Part shown: positions 1 to 6,163 of the stretch, piece after piece
Position numbering within the stretch: the stretch's first letter is position 1
How the letters are laid out: the number at the start of each line of letters is the position of its first letter
Assembly (NCBI GenBank): GCA_947168785.1
Contig: CAMVNL010000137.1
Location: 1 to 6,561 of the forward strand
Reading direction: 5' to 3'
Source: an uncultured Clostridia bacterium
Lineage (GTDB): Bacteria; Bacillota; Clostridia; Oscillospirales; Acutalibacteraceae
Length of the DNA stretch: 6,561 bases
Notes under the pieces: model-generated
What the model was told of the DNA's origin: nothing
What the model saw: the letters and a program-made list of their open reading frames with translations, nothing else
Databases searched by the model: none
Translations under genes and position numbers: made by a program

Positions 1-791
1 TCGTTCAGCACCGTTTTGTTGACGGAATGGCCGGCGACGGCGAGGATGGCGGAGCTTTCGTCCTTGGTCTGGCCGCCGTGGCCGTTCGTGGTCTCGCCGT
101 GGTCCGCCACAAGGATGAACAGGCTGTCCTTCATCAGGCCGCGGGCGTCGATGGCATCGTAAATGTCGCCCAGGAAGACGTCCGCCTTTTCAGCGGCGCT
201 GTAGTACTGCTTGCTGTAGCCGCCGTAGGTGTGGGCCGCGTGGTCGACGGAATCCAGCTGCACAAACATCAGCTTGGGCGTGTTGCCCTTTTCTAAGTAG
301 CGCACGATGGCGTCCGTTACCAGCGGATCGGTACCGCGGTTGATCTTTTTTACGCCCAGGTCGTTCTCGATGATGCCGTGGTTGATGGCGTCCCAGTTGT
401 TGAAGGAGACCAGCTCCGCGTCCGGGAAGGCCTTTCTGGCGTAGTAGAAGATGGAGTTGTTGGGGGAGGAAGAATCGCGTTCGTTCTTCTCGCACCAGTC
501 GTTGGTGAAGCCGTGGGTATCGTAGCTGACGCCCGTGAGGATGGAGCCCCAGTTCTGGGCGCTGGTGGTGATATACTCGGTGTGGGCGTCGTGACGGTAG
601 GCGTTGTCGGCGAAAATGCGGTCAAAGTTCGGGCTGTCCACCTTGTCGAAGGCGGCGCCGAGGCCGTCGATGCCGATGATAAAGACGTGCTCATACGCGC
701 CGAAGCTGTCGGTTCCCTCCGCGGCGAAGGCGACGCCGGCGCAGGAGAAGAGCAGCAGGGCGGAAAGCAGCAGTGCCAGGTATTTTTTCAT
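1..791 (-). CDS. Exported alkaline-phosphatase-superfamily phosphatase/phosphodiesterase (3' end outside window)
   Basis: The 263 visible codons have no stop and run off the left edge. Residues 1-23 form a signal peptide (MKK, a Leu/Ala-rich core, then AFA before AE), so the enzyme is probably secreted or surface-held. Cys17 is a weak lipobox candidate because Phe sits at -2. The mature part shows the two-metal site of the type I phosphodiesterase/nucleotide pyrophosphatase branch: Asp42 in IIGIDG, Ser77 in TTSAQNWGSILTG where the nucleophilic Thr/Ser sits, Asp180 and His184 in LDSVDH, Asp230-His231 in VADHGE, and His238 in GHGG. A last ligand could lie beyond the edge. The family hydrolyses phosphate mono- or diesters; the substrate here cannot be told. 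The start is ATG at 791, preceded by AAAAGGGG. It is last of three leftward genes, 51 nt after the metallophosphoesterase with no terminator between, so it is probably co-transcribed. Confidence 0.88.
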   Translation of the reverse strand, partial: MKKYLALLLSALLLFSCAGVAFAAEGTDSFGAYEHVFIIGIDGLGAAFDKVDSPNFDRIFADNAYRHDAHTEYITTSAQNWGSILTGVSYDTHGFTNDWCEKNERDSSSPNNSIFYYARKAFPDAELVSFNNWDAINHGIIENDLGVKKINRGTDPLVTDAIVRYLEKGNTPKLMFVQLDSVDHAAHTYGGYSKQYYSAAEKADVFLGDIYDAIDARGLMKDSLFILVADHGETTNGHGGQTKDESSAILAVAGHSVNKTVLN

Positions 792-842
792 GATCGTTTT
801 ACCCCTTTTCTTTGGATCGGTGTTCCGGAGCCGCACGCCTTG

Positions 843-2186
843 TCACTGCGCGGTGAAAGACAGCTCAACGGTGCCGGAATACTTATGATAAGCGCTTTCG
901 GCGCGTACCAACAGCGTATAGGTCCGGCCGCTTTCCAGCGTGTCGGTCCCGATGCGGAAGTCCGCGGTGTCGTCCTCGTCGAAGACGAAGTAATCGTTGA
1001 TGAAGTTTTTGCTGAAGATCTTTTTGCCGTTTTCGTCCTTGATGGTGACCTTGTACTCGTGGACGATATAGCCCTCCGCCGGAATCGCCTCGTCGAAGGA
1101 GATCACCCATTCGCCCTCGTTGTTTCTGAATGCGGTCGCCTTTGTGTTTTCCGCAAAGACCGGCGCGGCGTCGTGGGCGCTCATGTTCTTGTAGGTATAG
1201 ACGAAGGAATCACGGTCGTTGACGTTCTCAATAAAGTAATCGCAGAAATAAGTGTCGGAATTCAGGTCGTACCCGCGGATGCGCACGCGGCCCGCGTCGT
1301 CGGCCTCGATCACGCACATCTCCGCGGCCTTGTCATAGCCGTCCGGGTGCTGGCCCACGATGCCGTTGTTGTCCAGCTCAAAGGTTCTGGTGGCGCCGCA
1401 GCCCACCGCCGTGTAAAGGGACTGGTTGATGCTGCGGGGGTCGCTCATGGGGAAGTGGGAATGGCCGCTGAAATCCACCACGTTGCTGTATTTGGAAAAG
1501 ATCACGTTCAGCTGCGGGGTGCCCCACACGGTGGAGCCGTAGACCGTGCCCCAGGGATGGGGATGCTGGAAAACGAAGACCGGCTTGCCGTCCGCCGTCT
1601 TCTCCGCCTCTTTCAGCGAGTCGGCCAGCCACTTCAGGCTGGAGGGGGTGAAGGTCCACTCCGTCAGGGAGCGGTCGCCGGAAAAGCCGATGCAGGTAAA
1701 GCCGTTGATCTCCGTCACGGTGTTGGGCTCCTGGTCGAAGTGCTTGCGGAACAGGTCGTTGTATTCCTTCTGCTTGAACTCGTGGTTGCCCAGCACGTTG
1801 ATGAAGGGCGTCTCCTCCCGCACGTGGGCGTGGATCGTCTCGGCAAAGGCCTCGTAATCCCCTTCAAAGCCCACGCTGGAAAAGTCGCCGTTGTAGACGA
1901 AGGCGTCAACGCCGGGGTAGGTCTGGTCGGCGTCGAACAGCTGGTAGGAGGTGTCGATGGCGTCCGCGACGGTCTCGTTCTGGTTGTGGGAATCGTTGAA
2001 CGTCACCAGCCGGATGGCCGGCGTGAAATCCGCCGGCGCGGTGGGGAAGGTCTCCGTCACGCTGCCCCGGATGTGCTGCATGTGGCCCCAGCACAAAGTG
2101 ATGATGCACAGCACCGCCAGAAGGGCGATAATGCTGAAAAAGATCCAGCCGATGATTTTTCCCGTTTTTTTCAATGCTTTTTTCAT
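843..2186 (-). CDS. Membrane-anchored calcineurin-like metallophosphoesterase with C-terminal beta-sandwich-like domain
   Basis: This 447-residue protein has one N-terminal membrane segment (about residues 11-33, after the Lys-rich MKKALKKTGK), so the catalytic part should lie outside the cytoplasmic membrane. The metallophosphoesterase motifs occur in order: Asp65 and His67 in FNDSHNQ, Asp101 in YNGDF, Asn134-His135 in LGNHE, His208/His210 in FQHPHPWG, and His242/His244 in SGHSHFP. These ligate a dinuclear metal centre in this fold. Residues about 340-447 (GEWVISFDEAIPAEGY... to RTYTLLVRAESAYHKYSG) look like a fibronectin-III-like beta sandwich, as often appended to such enzymes; this part is inferred from pattern only. 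The start is ATG at 2186, with GAGAGGAG 8 nt upstream. The ATG overlaps the stop of the GH43 gene (ATGA), which implies translational coupling. The substrate is unknown; phosphomono- or diesterase activity is the family expectation. Confidence 0.9.
   Translation of the reverse strand: MKKALKKTGKIIGWIFFSIIALLAVLCIITLCWGHMQHIRGSVTETFPTAPADFTPAIRLVTFNDSHNQNETVADAIDTSYQLFDADQTYPGVDAFVYNGDFSSVGFEGDYEAFAETIHAHVREETPFINVLGNHEFKQKEYNDLFRKHFDQEPNTVTEINGFTCIGFSGDRSLTEWTFTPSSLKWLADSLKEAEKTADGKPVFVFQHPHPWGTVYGSTVWGTPQLNVIFSKYSNVVDFSGHSHFPMSDPRSINQSLYTAVGCGATRTFELDNNGIVGQHPDGYDKAAEMCVIEADDAGRVRIRGYDLNSDTYFCDYFIENVNDRDSFVYTYKNMSAHDAAPVFAENTKATAFRNNEGEWVISFDEAIPAEGYIVHEYKVTIKDENGKKIFSKNFINDYFVFDEDDTADFRIGTDTLESGRTYTLLVRAESAYHKYSGTVELSFTAQ
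2183..2186 (-). other. ATGA stop/start overlap coupling GH43 and phosphoesterase genes
   Basis: Read on the minus strand, the four bases are ATGA. ATG starts the metallophosphoesterase and TGA ends the GH43 gene. The upstream GAGAGGAG lies inside the last GH43 codons, so ribosomes finishing GH43 can restart directly. This fixes both genes in one transcript. Confidence 0.9.
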
Positions 2187-3514
2187 AACGTGTTCTCCTC
2201 TCTCGGTTGAGATGGTCCCGCAGGGGGCGCGGGAACGATGCGCAGCGCGTCCGTCCGGCAGCGCGCGGTTTCTTCTCCGTAAAATTCCAGCCGCAGCGCG
2301 GCCTCGCCCTCCGGGGCGGTAAAGGGCAGCGTCACGGTCCCCCCGTCCGCGGCGGGCAGCGGTCCCTCCGCCACGGCCTTTCCGTTCAGCAGCACCCGCA
2401 GCGAAAGGTCCTCCGCCGCTTCATACCGCAGCGTCAGCCGGTAGGCGCCCTCCCGGAACCGGGCGGGGCTGAAGGCAAAACCGGCGCCGCCGTGCAGGCC
2501 GACGCAGGGGAAGCGTCCCTCCGGCGTTTCGGTGAGGTAAGCGCCGCCGAAAAAGCGGTAGGCGTGTACCGGGGAGGTGAGATGCTCCGGCAGCAGCGTT
2601 TCCACAAAGCCGTTGGTGGTGGGCGCGGCCTGCCGGATCGCGGCGTTTTTCTCGTCCACCTCCAGCCGTTCCGCCCGGGCCCGGCGGGTAAAGGCGGAGT
2701 TGTTGGTGGAGGCGTGGTAGAAGACGTACCACCGGCCGCCCGCCCGGATCACGGAGCCGTGGTCGTTCCAGGAGGCGGGGTCGCAGCCCTCGTTGTCAAT
2801 GACGGTGCCCTTCCGTTCATAGGGGCCGTAGGGGCCGTCGCTGAGGGCGTAATCCAGCTTGGTGGGCCGCGCGCCGGCGTTGGGCGGGTCGGGTTGGTAT
2901 TCCGACGCGTAGATCAGGCAGAACCGGTCCCCTAATTTGCGCAGGGAGGAGCCCTCATGGAAGCCCTCGCGTCCCGGCGCGTTGGAGAGCACGTCCGTGC
3001 GGACGGTCTCCGGTTTCAGGGTACACAGGTCCCCGTTCAGTTCGCCCATGTGCAGGTGGAACTGCCCCCACGTATAGTAGATCCGTCCCCCGTCCTCGAG
3101 TACGGAGGGGTCGATGCCGGCGATGGGCGCGCCGTTCAGGGTGATCTGCCGCGCGTTGCCAAAGGGTCCGGCGGGGGAGTCGCTCTCCGCTACGCCCTCG
3201 GTGCCGTCCGACAGGCAGAAGAACAGGTAGTACCGCCCGTGGTGATACAGCGCGTCCGGCGCGTAGAGGTCCGCCTCGGACCAGGGCACGTCGCCGGTGG
3301 TGAAGGAAACGCCGTGGTCCGTCCAGGCGGTCAGGTCGGCAAGCGGCGCGGAAACCGCATGGTATTCCTTGCTGCAATAGCCGGAGCCGAACCGGTCGTA
3401 AGAGCCGTAGAGATACAGCCGGTCGCCGAAGACCTTCGGTTCCCCGTCCGGAATGTAGGTCCCGAAGGGCAGAAACGGGTTGAGCCCCGGCGTTTGGATC
3501 CGCATCTCCGTCAT
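2183..3514 (-). CDS. Glycoside hydrolase family 43 enzyme with C-terminal CBM-like domain
   Basis: This 443-residue protein has the GH43 five-bladed propeller layout over about residues 8-310. The three catalytic acids of the family can be placed: Asp23 in YIPDGEPKVFG (general base), Asp135 in AGIDPSVLED (pKa modulator), and Glu187 in GFHEGSSLRK (general acid). His252 in NDHGSVI matches the conserved active-site His. Residues about 318-428 form a separate beta-rich tail resembling a CBM6-like carbohydrate-binding module; this is inferred. GH43 members are mainly arabinofuranosidases, xylosidases or arabinanases, and the subfamily and substrate are not resolvable here. No signal peptide is present, so it probably acts in the cytoplasm on imported oligosaccharides. 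The start is ATG at 3514 with AAAGGGGG 9 nt upstream; a second in-frame ATG three codons on is poorer. It is first gene of the leftward operon. Confidence 0.9.
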   Translation of the reverse strand: MTEMRIQTPGLNPFLPFGTYIPDGEPKVFGDRLYLYGSYDRFGSGYCSKEYHAVSAPLADLTAWTDHGVSFTTGDVPWSEADLYAPDALYHHGRYYLFFCLSDGTEGVAESDSPAGPFGNARQITLNGAPIAGIDPSVLEDGGRIYYTWGQFHLHMGELNGDLCTLKPETVRTDVLSNAPGREGFHEGSSLRKLGDRFCLIYASEYQPDPPNAGARPTKLDYALSDGPYGPYERKGTVIDNEGCDPASWNDHGSVIRAGGRWYVFYHASTNNSAFTRRARAERLEVDEKNAAIRQAAPTTNGFVETLLPEHLTSPVHAYRFFGGAYLTETPEGRFPCVGLHGGAGFAFSPARFREGAYRLTLRYEAAEDLSLRVLLNGKAVAEGPLPAADGGTVTLPFTAPEGEAALRLEFYGEETARCRTDALRIVPAPPAGPSQPREENTL

Positions 3515-3544
3515 ATCCGGTTTCCCCCTTTGTCGTTTCTGTTT

Positions 3545-3582
3545 GGCGGCGCAATTCCGGCCGCTTCTGCGGCCAATCCGCC
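3545..3582 (-). other. Stem-loop in the 5' leader of the GH43 mRNA
   Basis: On the minus strand, a perfect 6-bp stem GGCCGC / GCGGCC closes a 4-nt loop (AGAA). It is framed by a second pairing GGCGG / CCGCC across internal-loop bases. It lies between the predicted transcript start (about 3599) and the Shine-Dalgarno (about 3521-3528). There is no U-run after it, so it is not an intrinsic terminator. It may stabilise the mRNA or affect translation. Confidence 0.45.
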
Positions 3583-3604
3583 TATTTTGCCATTATCACT
3601 CTGT

Positions 3605-3635
3605 ATTATAGCGGGCAGTGTCCAACAAATGTCCA
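3605..3635 (-). promoter_or_regulatory. Predicted promoter of the GH43-phosphoesterase operon
   Basis: On the minus strand a perfect -10 TATAAT lies at 3610-3605, giving a start near 3599 and a leader of about 85 nt. No good -35 exists at 16-18 bp; the nearest match is TGGACA (3635-3630) with a 19-bp spacer. There is no TG extension of the -10. The two 11-bp repeats fill the region from 8 bp upstream of the -10, the position of an activator box. A weak core promoter with a box replacing the -35 suggests activator dependence, which is inference. Confidence 0.6.
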
Positions 3636-3640
3636 ACAAA
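3619..3640. repeat. Left operator-like element: two perfect tandem 11-bp repeats
   Basis: TGTCCAACAAA occurs twice head to tail (3619-3629 and 3630-3640) without mismatch. On the complementary strand this reads as TGGACA repeated at 11-bp period towards the GH43 promoter. The same double repeat is found inverted at 3712-3733. The one-helical-turn period would put two protein subunits on one face of the DNA, as with OmpR/PhoB-type regulators. Confidence 0.75.
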
Positions 3641-3711
3641 AAAACTGAAAAATTAAATAATATTTTAGAATTTTTTTATAAAATAACGAAAAGGAGCAAA
3701 AAATAAAAAAA
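3641..3711. other. AT-rich core between the inverted repeat pairs
   Basis: This 71-bp stretch is almost entirely A and T, with several A- and T-tracts, in a GC-rich window. It could act as UP elements for both outward promoters or as an easily bent or melted spacer between two bound regulators. A 25-codon reading frame beginning at ATG 3629 covers much of it but has no Shine-Dalgarno and is not called. Confidence 0.5.
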
Positions 3712-3733
3712 TTTGCTGGACATTTGTTGGACA
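3712..3733. repeat. Right operator-like element: inverted copy of the tandem 11-bp repeats
   Basis: TTTGCTGGACA (3712-3722) and TTTGTTGGACA (3723-3733) are the reverse complement of the left pair, with a single mismatch (C for T at 3716). The second copy overlaps the predicted -35 TGGACA of the rightward promoter. Together with 3619-3640 this gives an outward-pointing quartet of 11-bp sites. Confidence 0.75.
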
Positions 3734-3755
3734 GGAACTGATAACATGCTATAAT
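3728..3755 (+). promoter_or_regulatory. Predicted extended -10 promoter of the YkuE-like phosphoesterase gene
   Basis: The -35 is TGGACA (3728-3733, five of six to TTGACA), followed by a 16-bp spacer and a perfect -10 TATAAT (3750-3755) with a TGC extension. The start should lie near 3762, giving a short leader of about 24 nt. The -35 is part of the 11-bp repeat, so a protein bound there could either replace or block the -35 contact of RNA polymerase. Confidence 0.7.
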
Positions 3756-3770
3756 AGAGAAACAGAAAGA

Positions 3771-3779
3771 AAGGAAGGG
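3771..3779 (+). promoter_or_regulatory. Ribosome binding site that sets a TTG start
   Basis: AAGGAAGGG ends 6 nt before TTG at 3786. The next in-frame start candidate (GTG at 3798) would be 18 nt away, which is too far. No ATG exists near the N-terminus in this frame, so the TTG start is preferred. Confidence 0.65.
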
Positions 3780-3785
3780 TGCCGG

Positions 3786-4883
3786 TTGGAGACGATCGTG
3801 ACGTTTACGCTCTGGTTCATTTTGGCGGAGGCGATCCTCACGGCGGCGCAGCTGCCGCTGCGGAAAAAACAGATGAAACCCGCGGCCCGCGCCGGGCTGA
3901 TCGTCGCCAAGGCGCTGCTGGCGATCCTGTTCGCGTTTCTGCCCATGGCGGGCCCCGTGCAGCTGCGGGCGGCGCAGCCCTTTATGATGGCGCTCTATCC
4001 GGCGCTGCTGACGGATGCCGCGGCGGACGCGGTGTGCAGCGTGGTTTTCAGGCTGCGGGAGGAGGAACGACGCTTCGGCCTTGTCAAGGCGGTCAGCCTG
4101 CTGTGCGGCGTGCTGTTCTTCGCCTACGGCGTGGCGAATATGGAGGTCGTCACCCCGCAGTACCATACCTATACGTCAGAAAAGCTCACGCAGGCGCACA
4201 CGGTGGTCTTCCTCGCCGATCTGCACGTGGGCAGCGCCCAGCCCTTCTCCGTCACGGAGAAGACCGTCGAGACCGTCCGGGCGGCGCAGCCGGAGGCGGT
4301 GATCCTCGGCGGGGATATCGTGGACGACTATACGACGAAAGAAGAGATGGAAGCGGTCTGTCGCCTGTTCGGCAGCCTTGACGCCCCCGTTTATTATATC
4401 TACGGCAACCATGACCGTCAGGGTCACGCGGAATACGCAGGCGGCAGAAAGTTCACTCCGGAGGAGCTGGAGACCGCCATGACCGCCAACGGCGTGACGG
4501 TGCTGCGGGACGCGTTCGCCGAGCTGGCACCGGATCTGCTGCTGCTGGGCAGGGAGGACCTTTCGGAGGGCGACGGCCGCGCGGCGGCTTCCTCCCTCAC
4601 GGTCCCCTCAGAGGAGCAATACCTGATCGTGGCGGATCATCAGCCGGGCGCGTTCAAAGAGCACGCCGCGCTGGGGGCGGATCTGCAGCTTTCCGGCCAT
4701 ACCCACGCGGGGCAGCTGTTCCCGCTGGGGCCGCTCTACCGGCTGATCGGCTATTGCAGCGGCGACTATCATGAGGGCGACGCGGTCATGAACGTCACCC
4801 CCGGGGCCTGCGGCTGGCGGGTGCCCTTCCGCACCGACGCCCACTGCCGCGTCGAGGTGATCACCCTGACCCCTGCCGGCTGA
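3786..4883 (+). CDS. YkuE-like polytopic membrane metallophosphoesterase
   Basis: This 365-residue protein starts at TTG. The N-terminal third is hydrophobic, with likely membrane segments at about 4-20, 37-54, 62-78 and 100-117, and a Lys/Arg-rich loop (LRKKQMK) after the first. The catalytic domain follows from about residue 135: Asp145 and His147 in LADLHVGS, Asp177 in GGDIVDD, Asn208-His209 in YGNHDR, His285 in ADHQPG, and His305/His307 in SGHTHAGQLFPLGPLYRL. The last motif, with GQ and a following hydrophobic-Pro stretch, is typical of the YkuE/YaeI branch. Members are metal-dependent phosphoesterases linked to lipid or envelope phosphate esters; the substrate here is not known. The gene is divergent from the GH43 operon and shares its repeat element. 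A hairpin follows its stop codon, so it may be monocistronic. Confidence 0.9.
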   Translation: METIVTFTLWFILAEAILTAAQLPLRKKQMKPAARAGLIVAKALLAILFAFLPMAGPVQLRAAQPFMMALYPALLTDAAADAVCSVVFRLREEERRFGLVKAVSLLCGVLFFAYGVANMEVVTPQYHTYTSEKLTQAHTVVFLADLHVGSAQPFSVTEKTVETVRAAQPEAVILGGDIVDDYTTKEEMEAVCRLFGSLDAPVYYIYGNHDRQGHAEYAGGRKFTPEELETAMTANGVTVLRDAFAELAPDLLLLGREDLSEGDGRAAASSLTVPSEEQYLIVADHQPGAFKEHAALGADLQLSGHTHAGQLFPLGPLYRLIGYCSGDYHEGDAVMNVTPGACGWRVPFRTDAHCRVEVITLTPAG

Positions 4884-4922
4884 CCGCCGGAGGGGCCCTT
4901 CAGTCAACAAATGAAAAGGATC

Positions 4923-4953
4923 GGATCGCCGTCTGCCGCGGCGCATCCGTTTT
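4923..4953 (+). terminator. Possible intrinsic terminator after the YkuE-like gene
   Basis: GGATCGCCG (4923-4931) pairs with CGGCG-C-ATCC (4939-4948, one bulged C) around a 7-nt loop, followed by GTTTT. The stem is strong but the U-run is only four bases. It lies 40 nt after the stop and 20 nt before the STAS-kinase start codon. It could therefore also be a leader structure or a read-through attenuator. I see no convincing sigma-A promoter between 4884 and 4973. Confidence 0.45.
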
Positions 4954-4973
4954 GATAACAAGGAGAGAGAGCT

Positions 4974-6152
4974 ATGTTTCACGCAGAAGTCAAACAGGAC
5001 GGCGCCGTTATGACGGTGGCGCTGAACGGCCGTATCGATTCCACCAACGCCGCCGAGGCGGAAAAGGAGATCGTTTCGTCGATGGAGGGGTTTTCCGGCG
5101 AGCTGGTGCTGGACGCTGAAAACCTTCAATATATCTCCAGCGCGGGGCTGCGGGTCATTCTGCGGCTGAAAAAGGCCAACAAGACCACCCGCATCGTCAA
5201 CGCGTCCCCCGACGTCTATGAGATCTTCGATATGACCGGCTTTACCGAGATGATGGAAATCGCCAAGGCCTACCGCAGCATCAGCATCGACGGGTGCGAG
5301 GTCATCGGCGAGGGGGCCAACGGCAAGGTCTACCGCATCGACCCCGACACCATCGTGAAGGTCTATAAGAACCACGACGCGCTGGAGGAGATCCACAACG
5401 AGCGCGAGCTGGCCCGCAAGGCCTTCGTCATGGGCGTTCCCACCGCCATTCCCTACGACGTGGTGCGGGTGGGAGACCTGTACGGCTCCGTGTTCGAGCT
5501 GCTGAACGCCAAATCCTTCGCCAAGCTCATGATCGCCGATCCCTCCCAGGCGGACGCGCTGGCCAAGGACAGCGTGGAGATCCTGAAGACCATACACGCC
5601 ACCATGCTCAAGCCCGGCGAGCTGCCGGACAAAAAGGCGGAGGCGCTGGTCTGGGCGGAATTCTGCCGGGACTACCTGCCGCAGGAGGTGGGCGACAAGC
5701 TGGTGCGGCTGGTCTCCGAAGTGCCGGATACCCTCAACATGCTCCACGGCGACTATCACATCAAGAACATCATGCGGCAGAATGGCGAAAACCTGCTGAT
5801 CGATATGGATACCCTTGCCATGGGCCATCCCATCTTTGAGTTTGCCGCCATCTACCTGGCCTACGTGGGCTTTTCCTGCATTGACCATAACAACGTCATG
5901 AATTTCCTCGGCATTCCCTACGAAACGGCCGTCGGGTTCTGGCGTTCCACGCTGAAATATTACTTTGAGACGGAGGATGAAGCCACGCTGCAGGCCATCG
6001 AGGACAAGGCCGCCATCATCGGCTACTCCCGCGTGCTGCGCCGCACCTTCCGCAAGGCCAAAGAAAGCGAGGAGTATAAAGCGCGTCTGGTGGAATACTG
6101 CAAGAACGCGCTGTGCGACCTCGTCCCGAAAACGGAAACTCTTTCATTCTGA
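4974..6152 (+). CDS. STAS domain fused to aminoglycoside-phosphotransferase-like kinase (TIGR02172-like)
   Basis: This 392-residue protein has two domains. Residues 1-97 are a STAS (SpoIIAA-like) domain with YISSAGLRV; Ser56 aligns with the phosphorylated serine of SpoIIAA. Residues about 105-385 form a protein-kinase-like/APH fold: a Gly-rich loop GEGANGKVY (112-120), Lys129 in TIVKVYK, a helix-C Glu in HNERELARK (141-149), the catalytic loop LHGDYHIKN with Asp260 and Asn265, and the metal-binding Asp277 in LIDMDT. All key residues are intact, so it should bind ATP and transfer phosphate, although its acceptor (protein, sugar or small molecule) is unknown. The start is ATG at 4974, with AAGGAG 8 nt upstream. 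It is followed after 11 nt by a stand-alone STAS gene and then a HATPase kinase, which points to a role in partner-switching signalling in the cytoplasm. The family name TIGR02172 is from memory. Confidence 0.87.
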   Translation: MFHAEVKQDGAVMTVALNGRIDSTNAAEAEKEIVSSMEGFSGELVLDAENLQYISSAGLRVILRLKKANKTTRIVNASPDVYEIFDMTGFTEMMEIAKAYRSISIDGCEVIGEGANGKVYRIDPDTIVKVYKNHDALEEIHNERELARKAFVMGVPTAIPYDVVRVGDLYGSVFELLNAKSFAKLMIADPSQADALAKDSVEILKTIHATMLKPGELPDKKAEALVWAEFCRDYLPQEVGDKLVRLVSEVPDTLNMLHGDYHIKNIMRQNGENLLIDMDTLAMGHPIFEFAAIYLAYVGFSCIDHNNVMNFLGIPYETAVGFWRSTLKYYFETEDEATLQAIEDKAAIIGYSRVLRRTFRKAKESEEYKARLVEYCKNALCDLVPKTETLSF

Positions 6153-6157
6153 GGAGG
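6151..6157 (+). promoter_or_regulatory. Shine-Dalgarno overlapping the upstream stop, setting the STAS start
   Basis: GAGGAGG overlaps the TGA of the kinase gene (6150-6152). ATG at 6158 touches it directly and is too close, while ATG at 6164 has a 6-nt spacer and is chosen. The arrangement favours coupled translation. Confidence 0.75.
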
Positions 6158-6163
6158 ATGAAT

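Noticed and set aside
378..2210. 610-codon open frame on the plus strand antisense to the phosphatase and metallophosphoesterase genes
   Set aside because: It is a GC-rich shadow frame, Val/Gly/Arg-rich with no recognisable domain and no ribosome binding site. The opposite strand carries intact catalytic motifs over the same span.
3629..3706. 25-codon basic peptide frame starting inside the left repeat (MSNKKTEKLNN...)
   Set aside because: It has no Shine-Dalgarno, lies in an AT-rich promoter region, and its composition simply reflects A-tracts.
3619..3733. The inverted repeats as ends of a small MITE-like element
   Set aside because: The flanks (GGCAG on the left, GGAAC on the right) are not a target-site duplication. 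The repeats are internally tandem and sit exactly at two promoters, which fits operators better. The idea is not fully excluded without relatives.
4876..4890. CCGGC/GCCGG inverted repeat spanning the YkuE-like stop codon
   Set aside because: The stem is only 5 bp in GC-rich sequence and has no following T-run; the later hairpin at 4923-4953 is a better terminator candidate.
4903..4913. GTCAACAAATG upstream of the STAS-kinase gene, resembling one half of the 11-bp repeat (GTCCAACAAATG with one base missing)
   Set aside because: It is a single degenerate copy with no tandem partner and no adjacent promoter, so chance is the simpler reading.
4608..5888. 426-codon open frame on the minus strand across the YkuE-like and STAS-kinase genes
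   Set aside because: It is rich in His, Val, Gly and Asp with no family signature, and it overlaps two well-supported genes on the other strand.
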